The notes under the pieces are model-generated. The model was given only the letters and a program-made list of their open reading frames with translations, searched no databases and was not told the DNA's origin. Both the position numbers and the translations under genes were made by a program. Below are positions 35,505 through 44,723 of a stretch of 64,000 nt of DNA, piece by piece (the first letter of the stretch is position 1; every line of letters starts with the position of its first letter). Source of the stretch: Microcoleus vaginatus HSN003. Its GTDB lineage: Bacteria > Cyanobacteriota > Cyanobacteriia > Cyanobacteriales > Microcoleaceae. The stretch is taken from positions 4,402,001 to 4,466,000 of the forward strand of contig NZ_CP031705.1 of NCBI RefSeq assembly GCF_022701255.1, in the 5' to 3' direction.

Positions 35505-38153
35505 TTAATTTAAACTCCTTATTTCCCCCGATTGATTTTCTAAGCACAATTGCGTTATAGCCGCCGCCGGTATTGGTTTGCTAAAGAAGTAACCCTGACC
35601 CATATCGCACTGATGCGACTGCAAAAATGCCAACTGTTCTGCTGTTTCCACTCCCTCCGCAATCACCTGTAAATTCAGGCCTTGTCCCAAGGCGATCGCC
35701 AATTTCACAATAGTAGCACCGCTGCTGCCAGTCACCAAATCGGCCACGAAAGATTTGTCTATTTTTAAATTATTGAGGGGAAAGTTTTTCAGAGACCACA
35801 GCGAAGAATAACCAGTGCCAAAATCGTCCAGAGAAATTTGAATTCCCATGTCCTGCAACTGCTGCAATACCGACACCGTAAAGCTCACATCTGTCATGGC
35901 AATGCTCTCGGTAATTTCTATTTCTAAATACTCCGGCTTTAACTTGGTTTCTGATAAAATTTCAGCGATAATTTGTACCGTGTGAGGTTGCAGAAACTGG
36001 CGGGCTGATAAATTCACTGCTATCCGCATCGGCGGCAATCCCAGTAACTGCCACGCTCGATTTTGCAAGCAAGCAGTCCGCATCACCCATTCGTCAATTT
36101 GGCAGATTAATCCTGTTTCCTCAGCTAAGGGAATAAAACGATCGGGAGGAATCAAACCGCGTTCAGGATGCTCCCAGCGAATCAGAGCTTCCATGCCCAC
36201 TATTTTGCCAGTCTTTAAGTTTATTTGCGGTTGATAGTGCAGTACAAACTCAGATTTTTTTAGAGCTTTGTAAAGATGATTTTCTAAGTTAAGATCCTCG
36301 GAGACTTTACTGCCGATCGCCTGCGTGTAAAACTGATAATTATTGCGACCTTTCTGTTTAGCTTTGTACATCGCAGCATCAGCATTTTTTAGCAAAGTTT
36401 CTGCATCTTCTCCGTCGTAAGGAGCCAAAGCAATTCCCAAGCTAGCCTTAATATAAAGTTCCAGACCCTCAAAATCAAAAGGACTGCTTAAACTCTGGAT
36501 AATTAGCTGGCAAATCTTAGTTGCTTCCTCAGGGGTGTTGATATTGTACAGCAGCACAGTAAATTCATCTCCGCCCCAACGAGCCATCGAATCCCCCACG
36601 CGCAAACACTTAGTCAAACGCCGAGAGACACTTTGCAGCAATAAATCGCCCACTGGGTGACCGAGAGTATCGTTAACATTTTTAAATCTGTCCAAATCGA
36701 GAAAGATTACTGCCAGCATTTCTCCATCTTGGTGAGCGCTAGCTAAAGCTAAAGACAGCCTTTCATTAAACAGTAATCTATTAGGTAAACCGGTTAATGG
36801 GTCGTGAGAAGCTTGATGTCGGATCATCGCCTCGACGCGCCTCTGCATTGCAGCCATGTACAGGTGAGTTCCTAAAGATTGTGCTAGCTTCTGTTCCTCG
36901 CTGCTCCACTTTTGAGCTTCGCCGGTTTTGATTTCTTTCCAAGCTGCAAAGGATTGTCGGGGACGATCGTTCCGGGCGTCCGAACTGCAACGGCCCGCCC
37001 ACAAAATTTCGGTTTGTATAGGGCTGCGAAAAACGGTGAGACAGCCGATGCACTGTTGGCGATATTGCAGCGGTACTGCCAAAAATGATCGAATGGAAGC
37101 TGCGACTAAATTGGCCGATACAGATTTAAGTTGAGGTTCTTTAGAAATATCAGAAATTGCGTACAAGTGCGGTACGAGAAAGCTGGAAACATTGGTGTCA
37201 ATGGAACTGTAATGCTGAGAATATAGATTTTCAAAAATACCTAATTGGCTGGGATGATTAGCAGTTTGTGCTCGATCGCCTTGGTTGTCCAACCCCATGA
37301 TCTGCTGCCAAAACGGGCTGAGTTCAAGGTCGATGTCCGGGGGCTGCTGGCCACAGGTATAAAGCAAAGCGGGTCGATCGCCAAACTCGGCTGCAATGTA
37401 GAGTCGCCCTCCCGAACCATGCAAATGCTTGACTGTTTGTTCGAGAACTGCTTTCCGAATTTCGTTGAGTTCCAGAGGAGAATGCAGCAAACTGGTAATT
37501 TGGTTGATAACCGCTTCGTCGCGCGCTTGCTGTCGAGCTTGACTGAGTAGAAAAGATTGGGCGATCGCAATTGAAAGTTGATCCACCAGCAACTGCACCA
37601 TTTTCAATTCTCGATCGCTAAACCGTTTCGGTCGGCTGTGGTGAGACACCAACAATCCCCAAAGCTGATTTTGATGCACAATCGGCACCGTCAGAGAAGA
37701 ACGTGCCCCCATAGCCTTCAGATATTCAGCGTGACAGGGGTCTACAGGGCGATAGCTAATATCTTCAACTGCTAAAGTTTTGCCGGTGTCGGGACAATCT
37801 AACCGATTAATTGTTTGATGGTTCAATTCCACATCTACAATCACTCGCTGCCGCGCTTTGAGAAACATTTCCCGAGCACTCTGGGGAATGTCGCCTGGTG
37901 GAAAGCGCAAACCCAGCATAGATGGCAAATTGTCGCCGTTGATGGACTCAGCAATTACCTCACCACTACCGTCTGCCTCAAAGCGATAAACTTTTACTCG
38001 ATCGCTCTGTAAAAAGCTGCGGATTTCTCGGGCAGTTGTCGTCAAAATCTCCTGGAGTTCTAAAGAGTTGCGAATGCGATTGGTAATTCGATTGAGTAAA
38101 ATCTCTTGTTCTAAAGTCGATCGTGACATTTGTCTAACTTTTGTGCGGGCCAT
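35505..38153 (-). CDS. Cph2-like phytochrome-type photoreceptor with GGDEF and EAL domains
   Basis: An 882-residue protein laid out like the first two-thirds of Synechocystis Cph2: GAF1, GAF2, GGDEF, EAL. GAF1 (about 15-205) has the phytochrome DIP motif (RFPPGDIPQSAREMF) and a Cys-His (Cys140 in VDPCHAEYLKAMGA) aligned with the bilin-attaching cysteine of phytochromes. GAF2 (about 210-440) would act as the tongue-bearing partner. GGDEF motif RWGGDEF (about 525) is intact; the EAL domain begins MEALIRWEHPERG (about 653) and has the DDFGTGYSS loop. It should make and/or break c-di-GMP under red/far-red light, as known for Cph2. The second half of Cph2 (third GAF and second GGDEF) is absent. 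Chromophore binding is inferred. An alternative ATG lies 8 codons later. Confidence 0.85.
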   Translation of the reverse strand: MARTKVRQMSRSTLEQEILLNRITNRIRNSLELQEILTTTAREIRSFLQSDRVKVYRFEADGSGEVIAESINGDNLPSMLGLRFPPGDIPQSAREMFLKARQRVIVDVELNHQTINRLDCPDTGKTLAVEDISYRPVDPCHAEYLKAMGARSSLTVPIVHQNQLWGLLVSHHSRPKRFSDRELKMVQLLVDQLSIAIAQSFLLSQARQQARDEAVINQITSLLHSPLELNEIRKAVLEQTVKHLHGSGGRLYIAAEFGDRPALLYTCGQQPPDIDLELSPFWQQIMGLDNQGDRAQTANHPSQLGIFENLYSQHYSSIDTNVSSFLVPHLYAISDISKEPQLKSVSANLVAASIRSFLAVPLQYRQQCIGCLTVFRSPIQTEILWAGRCSSDARNDRPRQSFAAWKEIKTGEAQKWSSEEQKLAQSLGTHLYMAAMQRRVEAMIRHQASHDPLTGLPNRLLFNERLSLALASAHQDGEMLAVIFLDLDRFKNVNDTLGHPVGDLLLQSVSRRLTKCLRVGDSMARWGGDEFTVLLYNINTPEEATKICQLIIQSLSSPFDFEGLELYIKASLGIALAPYDGEDAETLLKNADAAMYKAKQKGRNNYQFYTQAIGSKVSEDLNLENHLYKALKKSEFVLHYQPQINLKTGKIVGMEALIRWEHPERGLIPPDRFIPLAEETGLICQIDEWVMRTACLQNRAWQLLGLPPMRIAVNLSARQFLQPHTVQIIAEILSETKLKPEYLEIEITESIAMTDVSFTVSVLQQLQDMGIQISLDDFGTGYSSLWSLKNFPLNNLKIDKSFVADLVTGSSGATIVKLAIALGQGLNLQVIAEGVETAEQLAFLQSHQCDMGQGYFFSKPIPAAAITQLCLENQSGEIRSLN

Positions 38154-38555
38154 CTCTTTTGATCTCCCGGGCTGTTGACAGCATTTTTACGAGCCACCGT
38201 CTTAACTTGCCCTGTATTATACATTACAACACTTTCCCTCTGTCTAGGGGCTTGACCTAACCCAAGAGCGAGAAACTCGGTATCTGGGGATATTTCTGGT
38301 TTTCCGACAAATTTGGGTGATAAACGGGGTTTTTCACCGCATTTACAAGGCAAAGAAAGAGCGATCTGACAATTAGTGAGGACGAAAGTTCGATCGAGTT
38401 TGAGCACGGCTCAAGTTCTTACTACAAAACAATTGCAGAGTTACAAGGCAAGAGATATAGAGAAACCGGGCTGATGAACCAGCATTCTGGCTCAAGAGCG
38501 CAGAATGCTGGGTCGTCAACCCGGCTGGTAAGTATTTATACCCGGAAAGATTGCG
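38154..38555. other. Gap between DUF2267 and phytochrome genes
   Basis: About 400 bp. No gene supported. An inverted repeat near 38480-38515 (AGCATTCTG...CAGAATGCT) lies downstream of the DUF2267 gene. Confidence 0.4.
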
Positions 38556-39359
38556 TTAAGCCGAGGCCCACATTTCCCGAATTCGATCGGGCAAAAAGCC
38601 CGCTATTTCCTGAATTCGCTCCTCGGACAACTCATCCTTCGTTGCCGAAAATACAGCCGCGATCGCAGTTTCCGGTTTTACTCCTGAAGGAAGTGAGCCT
38701 TCTAGTTCCACCCTCCGTGCAAACAAATTGCCATCGATCCCCGCAGGTGCAGGCGGGCCGGTCAAAGGCTGACGTATGCGGCTGAGCAATCCCACCAGCG
38801 GATTTGTATCTTTCCAGAGGTCTGCTATTTCTTGTTGCAGGGTTTTGTCATCCGTAGGCAAAACTTCTTTGTGCAATTCAGATTCCACGTGCTCGATGGC
38901 ATCTTTTGTCATCACGTCGCGCATGACCCGGTACACTACTTCGGTAATGTCCCTGGCATCAAAAATATCCTCCAAGTGACCGTTTACCAACACTTTTTCC
39001 AAAAACGGCATATCCTTTGAAGCGATAGGAACTGCCGATCCTTTGTGGTGGAGCGAAGTCGGAGGATTCGTTTCCATTTTTTGTAACAGTTTGCGGCCTT
39101 TTTCTGTTAACTCAGCTTGTTGAAATGCCACTAAAGGCGGCACTAACTCAGCTCCTCCGTAAGGTTCTCCACTAAAGTCCGCTTTGATAAATTCTCTTTG
39201 GTTGAGGTAGTCCAAATGACCGAGCAATTCCGCTTCCGCCACATTGTGACCGACATATTCTTCCGCTGCATTCCTAATTTCCGACTCTCCCTTGGCGTTG
39301 CCGCTGCCAATCTTTTTCAGCAAAATGTAAGTCAGGTCGTCTCTGATTGGAATTGTCAT
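38556..39359 (-). CDS. DUF2267 family protein
   Basis: A 267-residue soluble protein. The N-terminal 90 residues (DDLTYILLKKIGSGN, AELLGHLDYLNQREFIKADF) look like a winged-helix-like region; the C-terminal 140 residues (FLEKVLVNGHL, ARDITEVVYRVMRDVM, LFARRVELEGSLPSGVKPETAIAAVFSATKDELSEERIQEIAGFLPDRIREMW) match DUF2267, which is often duplicated and of unknown function. Strong GGAGG site before ATG. Neighbouring small genes (DUF2294, BON) suggest a group of stress-associated proteins, which is inference. Confidence 0.82.
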   Translation of the reverse strand: MTIPIRDDLTYILLKKIGSGNAKGESEIRNAAEEYVGHNVAEAELLGHLDYLNQREFIKADFSGEPYGGAELVPPLVAFQQAELTEKGRKLLQKMETNPPTSLHHKGSAVPIASKDMPFLEKVLVNGHLEDIFDARDITEVVYRVMRDVMTKDAIEHVESELHKEVLPTDDKTLQQEIADLWKDTNPLVGLLSRIRQPLTGPPAPAGIDGNLFARRVELEGSLPSGVKPETAIAAVFSATKDELSEERIQEIAGFLPDRIREMWASA

Positions 39360-39913
39360 TAAAACCTCCTAGGTTAATATCCGGTAAATAAAGCTCATGT
39401 AAAAACTGAATTTTTTTACTGGCTTAAATGGTGATGATTACTACTTAAAAACATTGAAGTATAAAGTAGAGTAACAAGTATCTCTCAGCAGATGGAAGTT
39501 ATTAAAATTAAGTATCGGTTAGAATCTTCCTTTAGGTAGATCCATCTAGGGGAACCCCTGTGTAATGTGTTGAGTATCTTAAAAAGCTGTCGCCACTCTT
39601 CAATGCTATTAAGCGAGGATACTTTATTGGTAATGTTTTCCGTATTTATTGCGTGTTGTTACCAAGGCTGACGCACAAAGAGCGCCTAAGTTGGTAATTG
39701 GCGCTGGGAGAGGTAGAATTAAGCAGATGCTATGGTGTTAATCAACTGCGGTCGTTTGGTCTGCAGCTTGTAGCGATATGGTATCGGGTTAGACCAAAAA
39801 CCGATCATGGGAGAGCTACACATACGAGCCAATCTGTTTCAAGTGCCAGTGCGCCACTTGAAGAATGCCTCGGGGAGAAGTTTTTTGATCGTGTTGTTTT
39901 TCGATCGGCATTT
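39360..39913. other. Intergenic region, no gene recognised
   Basis: About 550 bp. In-frame extension of the response regulator upstream of 39914 has no family likeness. No RNA structure could be named. Confidence 0.4.
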
Positions 39914-40375
39914 ATGAACTACCCTCATTGGAACAATAAATTGGAATCCTCGTCTTTTATGAGCGGTCAACCCCCGGTTGACAAGCGTCCTGTAGTCTTG
40001 GCTGTAGACGACAATCAGGACAACTTAGAGCTGCTGACACAAATACTCGATTTATTGGGATGCGAGTGCGTGGGAGCAGTTGACGGGTACGCAGCTATTT
40101 CAGCAGCAGTCGATCGACATCCCGACCTAATCGTACTGGACATTTGTCTGCCGGATATAGACGGTATGGAAGTAGTAAAGCGCGTCCAAGAAAACCCCGA
40201 TATCAGACATATTCCGATTGTTGCTGTCACAGCACTAGCAAAAGCAGAAGATCGCGCTCGAATTCTCCAAGCCGGCTGCGTGGAATACCTTTCCAAACCT
40301 TTTAACATCAAAGATTTAGAAACAGTTATCCGCCAGCATCTCAACTCTTCTCAAAAGCTTTTGATTGAGTTTTAG
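39914..40375 (+). CDS. Single-domain CheY-like response regulator
   Basis: A 153-residue receiver-only regulator. Acidic pocket VDDN (31-34), phospho-acceptor Asp76 in LIVLDICLPDIDG, switch Thr in AVTALAKAEDR and conserved Lys in EYLSKPFN. This DivK/CheY-type protein has no output domain and probably transmits a signal by protein contact. A second ATG at 39959 (after a 15-residue leader) is possible. Its 3' end overlaps the end of the DUF2294 gene on the opposite strand by 35 bp. No cognate kinase is adjacent. Confidence 0.88.
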   Translation: MNYPHWNNKLESSSFMSGQPPVDKRPVVLAVDDNQDNLELLTQILDLLGCECVGAVDGYAAISAAVDRHPDLIVLDICLPDIDGMEVVKRVQENPDIRHIPIVAVTALAKAEDRARILQAGCVEYLSKPFNIKDLETVIRQHLNSSQKLLIEF

Positions 40376-40760
40376 ATTTATAATTAGAATCTCGAACTTG
40401 AGGTGCAGAGTCCAAAATGGCGATCGTTCCCGTGCGGCCCGTCTCCAAGGTCGCATCGCGGAGCAAATCAGTGACTCCCACGCCCAAAACCTTTTGGATT
40501 AATTCTTTCAGGGGCACTTCCAGAACTGATTCTAATTGTGTCCGCACTTCCAAAGCCAAATCTTGCTGACCGTTCTGAGCCAGTAGTTTTTCGGGTTGAG
40601 TAAGCCCATTTTCGACAACAATTATCAATTTGTTATCCAAAAGATTGCAGAGCGCCTGACTCGTTGGGTGTCCGAGTTGAGAGCGGTACAAAGCTTGAAT
40701 CCCCTGCGAAAGAGTCCGCTCTAAATTCCCCCGAGTAGGTTCTAAGGTTTCCCCTGTCAT
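40341..40760 (-). CDS. DUF2294 family protein
   Basis: A 139-residue protein with the DUF2294 signature: LERTLSQGIQALYRSQLGH, LLDNKLIIVVENGLTQPEKLL, VRTQLESVLEVPLKELIQKVLGVGV and TGTIAILDSAP. The family is widespread in cyanobacteria and Bacilli; a role in motility or ion handling has been proposed elsewhere but is not established here. The last residues are variable. Same strand as the BON protein, 104 bp downstream of it. Confidence 0.85.
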   Translation of the reverse strand: MTGETLEPTRGNLERTLSQGIQALYRSQLGHPTSQALCNLLDNKLIIVVENGLTQPEKLLAQNGQQDLALEVRTQLESVLEVPLKELIQKVLGVGVTDLLRDATLETGRTGTIAILDSAPQVRDSNYKSKTQSKAFEKS

Positions 40761-40795
40761 ATTTTTTAGTGAGATAAAGATAAATCAAAAAAACA

Positions 40796-40850
40796 GTTAA
40801 CTGTTAACTACTAACTGGTTAACTGTTAACTGCTAACTGTTAACTGTTAG
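40796..40850. repeat. Tandem TTAACTG/CTAACTG heptamers
   Basis: About seven imperfect 7-bp units between the DUF2294 and BON genes. Confidence 0.8.
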
Positions 40851-40864
40851 AAATAACCGTCGCG

Positions 40865-41245
40865 CTATCCGACAGTAACTTGATCAGTTTCCACGCCAGT
40901 TGCACCCTTAACACCTTTAGCAATTGTCACTAACTTGTTGACAATTGCCTGATCGGGAACTGTACCTTTGAGAACCACCGTAGTGCCATGTTGAGCCACA
41001 TAAACAGTCTCAATATCCGCAACATCTGGATTTGCATCGAAAGCCTGAGCCACCCGTTTAGCTAAGCCGCTTTGATCGTATTCTCCATTCAAGCCCATGC
41101 GTTCCGGCGGGATTGTCTGAGCGCCCGCAGTAGGTTGAGCTTGTTGAGATTGAGCTTCCGCTACAGGTGCTTGGTAAGCAGGAGCGTCAACAGTTTCTTG
41201 ATTTTCTAGTTTTTCTAAACCAAACAATCTTTTTAGCCAGCCCAT
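40865..41245 (-). CDS. BON domain protein
   Basis: A 126-residue protein. A charged N-terminal (MGWLKRLFGLEKLE) and Gln/Ala-rich linker lead to a BON domain at about 58-125 (GLAKRVAQAFDANPDVADIETVYVAQHGTTVVLKGTVPDQAIVNKL, then VKGATGVETDQVTV). BON domains bind phospholipid or polymer surfaces. No signal peptide. GGAGG 9 bases before ATG. Probable stress or membrane-associated role; not proven. Confidence 0.88.
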   Translation of the reverse strand: MGWLKRLFGLEKLENQETVDAPAYQAPVAEAQSQQAQPTAGAQTIPPERMGLNGEYDQSGLAKRVAQAFDANPDVADIETVYVAQHGTTVVLKGTVPDQAIVNKLVTIAKGVKGATGVETDQVTVG

Positions 41246-42350
41246 AGAATTTGTCCTCCCACAAAGTTTGTGTTAATTGACTTGTTAATTGACAGTTGGC
41301 ACGTCGCCGTGCAATTTTTATTCTCAATACCAGGAATTACGATCGCACTCTTGGATGCAGAAACCGATTTTTTTTACAAAAAAGTATCGTTACAGCCATC
41401 CACCCCGGTAAAAAAACCCGGTTTGTTGAGTTTGGTGCGCCCATCCTAAATATAATTTACTGTTGTACAACTCCGGCACTCATCTGCCTGGAGACATAAT
41501 TCTCCGGCTCTCAAACAAATACTTGCGCTGACCATTCCGGCAAATCAAACTTAAACCCTTCTTCCCCAACTTCTACGATTTTGTTGTACATCCACTCGTG
41601 CCAAGTTCCCGCAGCCGGAAACTTAGGAATACAGTAATCAGATAGATAAGTATCCGAAAAATTAGCGACAACTACTGCTCGCGTTCCCTCATCGCTCCAG
41701 CGGTAATAAGCCAGCACTTTGGCTTCGGGATTTTCGTGGATAAATTCAATATTTTCGGTATAAAGTGCCGGCAAATGTTGCCGCAGCCGAATCACCTGTT
41801 TGTAGTATTCCAACAACTCATGATTTGGCTGATTTTTCAACAAAGACCATTGCAGTTTATTCGACTGGTTGGGAGTTTGCCGAGTCGATTGTCCAAACTC
41901 TTCCCCCATCCACAGCATCGGTATTCCTACTGCTGTGACTAACAAAACCGCTCCCAATTTAGCGCGTTTAAAAGCCGCTTCTTGATCGATATCTCGAAAG
42001 CTGGCTTCGGCCAGCAAGTGGTCACGGTCGTGAGTGGCTAAATAATTGATCACATTAGTTGTGGTTTGATAGCCTTGTTGTTTGGCATCCAAAACTTGCT
42101 TGAGCTTTTCGATATCGAAAGTATTCCCCGCGAGATTTTCTATGGCAAAAATGCGAAAACTTTCGTGCCAGCACCCGTCCATCTGCCCGTCTGCAGCGAC
42201 GAGTTCGGGAAGTTCGGGAATGTGTTCTGCTATGTTGTAAAATGGCTTTTTGTCGGCGGTTTTTTTCGCTTCACGAGTTATCCAGTGTAGGAAATCTCGA
42301 TTGTCCAACTGCCGCACGGCATCCTAGCGAATCCCGTCGATGTAAACTAC

Positions 42351-42590
42351 CCGCCGCTAATTCGGAGTACCGAATCTAGCGGGGGCTTTTAAGAGAAGCC
42401 CAGAGTTTACCCGACTAAGTACCTTGTGTACTTCGTTTTAGAAGCCATCACACCTACGGATACGAAGCCAGTCTGTAGCTCTGTGGTCAACGATTAAACA
42501 GGCATATCGGGTCGAAACCAGTGTCGTTGACGTGACAAACTTCTAAAACATTGTCAAGGCTAACATTACCCGCAAGGAGACTCATTCGTG
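42351..42590 (+). ncRNA. Putative omega-RNA (HEARO RNA) of IscB
   Basis: The roughly 240 nt before the IscB start match the position and style of HEARO/omega-RNA. Two hairpins are clear: 42354-42382 (12 bp with one bulged C, AGTA loop) and 42417-42433 (AAGTAC/GTACTT). The guide would be the 5' flank, about 42335-42350, which is host sequence from the GH13 pseudogene. Ends are estimated. Confidence 0.7.
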
Positions 42591-43874
42591 AGTAAAGTTT
42601 TCGTTCTAGACACCGACAAACAGCCTCTTAATCCTATCCATCCAGGTAGGGCGAGAATGCTGTTGTCTCAGGGTAAAGCTGCGGTTTTAAGGGCGCACCC
42701 TTTCACGATAATCCTGAAAGAGGCGGTATTTAATCCTGATGTAGAGCCACTTCGTATCAAGATTGACCCAGGTGCCCAAACAACTGGATTAGCTCTGGTC
42801 AACGACAGCACAGGCGAAGTTGTTTGGATAGGTGAACTACAACATCGTGGCTTCCAAATTCGGGACGCTTTAACTTCACGCCGCCAATTAAGGAGGTCGC
42901 GTCGTAACCGTAAAACCCGTTATCGCAAACCTCGTTTCCTTAACCGCACCCGTAACACGGGATGGCTACCGCCGTCTTTAACCAGTCGAGTTGCTAACAT
43001 CCTGACTTGGGTTAAGCGACTATCTGCACTGTGTCAGATTACTGCCATTTCTCAAGAGTTGGTCAGATTTGACACACAACAGATGGAGAACTCCGAAATT
43101 AGCGGAGTTGGTTATCAACAAGGAACTTTAGCCGGATACGAAATTCGTGAGTTTCTTCTTTCCAAGTGGAACAGAACTTGTGCTTACTGCGGTGTAAAAG
43201 ACACCCGACTTGAGATTGAACATATTCAACCTCGGTCAAAAGGAGGTTCAAACCGAGTCAGCAACCTGTGTTTAGTCTGTCTCCCTTGTAATCAGAAAAA
43301 GGGTAATCAGGATATCAAAGACTTTCTCAAAGGTAAACCTGACTTGCTCAAACGAATCTTGGCACAAGCTAAAAAACCCTTGGCTGATACGGCAGCCGTT
43401 AATGCAACCCGATGGAATCTGTACGAAAACCTCAAAAAAACAGGCTTACCTGTTGAAGTTGGCACAGGGGGTCGCACAAAGTACAACCGCACGATTCGAG
43501 GTTTACACAAGACGCATTACTGGGACGCGGCTTGCGTGGGAGCATCTACTCCAGAACGGTTAATCACAAATGGAGTCAAGCCCTTACTGATTGCCGCTAA
43601 AGGGCATGGAACCCGTCAGCAATGCCGCACAGACAAGTTTGGTTTTCCAGTTCGTTATTGTTCTAGAACCAAATTCCACAAAGGTTTTCAGACAGGTGAC
43701 ATTGTAAAAGCCAATGTTACCTCTGGGAAGAAGGTTGGGACTTACGTGGGTCGAGTAGCTACTCGTGCCACTGGAAGTTTCAACATCTCAACAACCGATG
43801 GGCTAGTTCAAGGAATTAGTCACAAATACTGCATACACATTCACAAAAAGGATGGCTACGCTTATGTTGCCTAG
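42588..43874 (+). CDS. iscB: IscB RNA-guided endonuclease (RuvC-HNH)
   Basis: A 428-residue IscB, ancestor-like relative of Cas9. In order: PLMP-type N-terminal domain (VFVLDTDKQPLNPIHPGRARMLL), RuvC-I with Asp60 in KIDPGAQTTGLAL, Arg-rich bridge helix (RRQLRRSRRNRKTRYRKPRF), RuvC-II (ISQELVRFDTQQM), HNH with CAYC and CLPC zinc pairs around EIEHIQPRSKGGSN, RuvC-III (HYWDAACVGA), and a C-terminal domain (HGTRQQCRTDKFGFP, FQTGDIVKAN). All catalytic residues are present. GTG start with AAGGAGA 7 bases upstream. By family it uses omega-RNA to cut DNA and so helps the element persist at its site. Lies antisense to the GH13 pseudogene it interrupts. Confidence 0.93.
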   Translation: MSKVFVLDTDKQPLNPIHPGRARMLLSQGKAAVLRAHPFTIILKEAVFNPDVEPLRIKIDPGAQTTGLALVNDSTGEVVWIGELQHRGFQIRDALTSRRQLRRSRRNRKTRYRKPRFLNRTRNTGWLPPSLTSRVANILTWVKRLSALCQITAISQELVRFDTQQMENSEISGVGYQQGTLAGYEIREFLLSKWNRTCAYCGVKDTRLEIEHIQPRSKGGSNRVSNLCLVCLPCNQKKGNQDIKDFLKGKPDLLKRILAQAKKPLADTAAVNATRWNLYENLKKTGLPVEVGTGGRTKYNRTIRGLHKTHYWDAACVGASTPERLITNGVKPLLIAAKGHGTRQQCRTDKFGFPVRYCSRTKFHKGFQTGDIVKANVTSGKKVGTYVGRVATRATGSFNISTTDGLVQGISHKYCIHIHKKDGYAYVA

Positions 43875-44723
43875 ACCCCGCCCCCCTTTTCCTCCCACCA
43901 CCAATCTGGGTACAGATATGGTGGGGGTCTCCAAGGGGGAAGAAAGATGAATTTCCCAGCGGGACGAATGCCGAGTTTTGGGTCGAAGTTTTCGTAGTTA
44001 AACTCCGGGCCCCAGTAGTTAGCCGGATCTTTGGGAGAGTGTTTGTCGCGGTAGTACCAATAATTGCGATCGATTAGCAATAAGGGACATTCTTCATCGC
44101 AGTGGTTCTAAATCCCGTCCAGAATCACCCGAATGCCCCGTCCGTGGCACTCGTCAATCAATTGCTTCAAATCTGCGGTTGCGCCGTAGCTGGACTCTAC
44201 GGCAAAGAAATCGCGGACTTTGTAGCCCCAGCTATAATCGCCCGGATATTCATTAACTGGCATTAGTTCGATCGCATTTATCCCCAAATCGCACAGATAA
44301 TCTAATTTCTGCCTCACCTGCTGGAATTTACTGCAACTGTCGGAACCATCCGGCCCCGAAAAATCAGCAACGTGCAGTTCGTAAACGACTAATTCCTCAT
44401 TTTCCGGGAGTTCTTTGTCGTCGTGCTGCCAAACATAGGTATCAATAATTCGCGCGCCTGCTTTGATGCGAACTGTACTTGTATTAGTAGTGCGGTCAAT
44501 TTCAGTCGCGTAGGGGTCATTGACTTCTACCCATTCGTCCGGTTCAAAACATGGACTTTGCGACTGAACTCGGAATTTGTATTGATAAATACCGTCTTCT
44601 AACTTAATGTTAGTGCGGAAATAACCTTTCTCATCTTTTTCTCAGGAAATTTCTGCCCATTGGGAAAAGGAGCCGATCAGTGTTGTTGGGAGCGAAGAGT
44701 TTGAATTCAAGTGCAGCGGCCAT

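Larger units (their letters stand above)
42351..43945 (+). mobile_element. IscB-only element of the IS200/IS605 superfamily
   Basis: About 1.6 kb containing omega-RNA and iscB but no TnpA transposase, so it is non-autonomous and needs a helper. The left end begins at a 12-bp hairpin; the right end has an imperfect palindrome (CCCACCA...TGGTGGG, with an inner ATCT/AGAT) at 43894-43925, as expected for subterminal hairpins. Both host flanks read as GH13 on the minus strand. No target duplication is seen, which fits this superfamily. Exact borders are uncertain by about 10-15 bp. Confidence 0.8.
41511..44723 (-). pseudogene. GH13 paralog, broken by an IscB element and point mutations
   Basis: A second copy of the GH13/CBM48 gene at 33471, in two parts: 44723 to about 43946 (N-terminal two-fifths) and about 42350 to 41511 (C-terminal half), read on the minus strand. 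Between them is the IscB element. The junction also lacks about ten codons. Other lesions: a frameshift near 44680 (the first 15 codons are out of frame with the rest), and in-frame stops at 44642-44644 (TGA, in the CBM48 region), 44108-44110 (TAG, replacing Tyr of DGIYNH) and 42324-42326 (TAG, replacing Phe of GIRFDA). Acid/base Glu (IAEHIPE) and NHD-like region (LATHDRD) survive. It cannot make an active enzyme. Confidence 0.93.

Noticed and set aside
39698-39913. N-terminal extension of the response regulator
   Set aside because: The in-frame sequence upstream of 39914 has no likeness to receiver proteins and the receiver domain begins later.
42588-43874. TnpB/Fanzor or Cas9 identity for the RNA-guided nuclease
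   Set aside because: The PLMP-like start, small size, bridge helix and split RuvC around an HNH domain fit IscB; TnpB has no HNH and Cas9 has a large REC lobe. No CRISPR repeats are nearby.
41511-44723. Stop-codon recoding of TAG/TGA in the GH13 copy and the toxin
   Set aside because: Other genes in the window end normally at TAG and TGA, the GH13 copy also has a frameshift and an insertion, and the intact paralog has sense codons at those sites. Decay explains it.
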